54,122 nucleotides of DNA from a virus: IMG/VR virus record IMGVR_UViG_3300036830_000174, positions 1 to 54,122 of that record; one strand, written 5' to 3'. Position numbers and translations under genes: made by a program. The notes beneath the pieces are model-generated. The model saw only the letters and a program-made list of their open reading frames with translations, had not been told where the DNA came from and did not search any database. Shown here piece by piece: positions 54,112 to 54,122 of the stretch. How positions within the stretch are numbered: the stretch's first letter is position 1; every line of letters begins with the position of its first letter.

Positions 54112-54122
54112 CCGCGATCTTG

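Noticed and set aside
1-54122. CRISPR array or insertion sequence
   Set aside because: No regularly spaced repeats and no transposase-like product were seen.

Overview
This window is a dense, GC-rich (about two thirds G+C by eye) stretch of a tailed bacteriophage or prophage with a contractile tail (myovirus morphology). The evidence is a tail sheath, tail tube, frameshifted tail-assembly chaperone, tape measure, LysM hub protein, gpD/XkdQ-like hub, gp25-like wedge and baseplate-J protein, in that order. GTG starts, ATGA/GTGA overlaps, many apparently leaderless mRNAs and small Cys-rich proteins point to an actinobacterial host. The IclR regulator resembles chromosomal actinobacterial ones (perhaps Solirubrobacterales, low confidence). 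No large terminase, integrase, DNA polymerase or tRNA was found, so the window is either part of a larger genome or an unusual one.

Layout. 1-6.2 kb: a chain of small overlapping accessory genes, mostly unknown, including a ribbon-helix-helix-like protein and an XF1762-family acetyltransferase-like protein. 6.2-12 kb: a regulatory stretch with an inverted repeat, a strongly structured non-coding region (6831-6917), a ParB-like protein, an IclR regulator and more small genes. One small gene here lies on the minus strand. 12-22.6 kb: head module with portal, MuF-like protein, a large DUF6582-like protein, protease/scaffold, decoration protein and major capsid protein. 22.6-25.2 kb: a fibre protein and a clan GH-A-like glycosidase inserted between the capsid and connector genes. 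25.2-31.1 kb: connectors, sheath, tube and chaperones. 31.2-41.1 kb: a tape measure carrying two peptidoglycan-hydrolase domains, then the baseplate. 41.1-47.1 kb: tail fibres, a GH25-like lipoprotein lysin, a divergent secreted His-rich protein and a holin candidate. 47.1-54.1 kb: early DNA metabolism, with a RecT-like annealase, PD-(D/E)XK nuclease, HNH protein, replication organiser, DnaC-like loader and RusA resolvase.

The most interesting signal is two promoter/start architectures that seem to split the genome into two regulons. (1) Six genes, mostly head, fibre and lysis, share GGTTTGnnC, 13 bp, TAnnnT, then 6-8 bp to an ATG/GTG. They would give leaderless mRNAs and look like a late promoter. 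(2) Four starts (an early operon at 2154, the IclR gene, the minus-strand secreted protein and the RecT operon) share TAnnnT, 6-7 bp, GTTACCCGATC, then a ribosome-binding site. The conserved 11-mer should therefore sit at the very 5' end of each mRNA. Neither motif is a feature I can name from a known system. A candidate ~95-nt RNA (47095-47190), a possible nested scaffold promoter (19095) and a shared 18-bp element (42901 and 54081) add to this regulatory picture.
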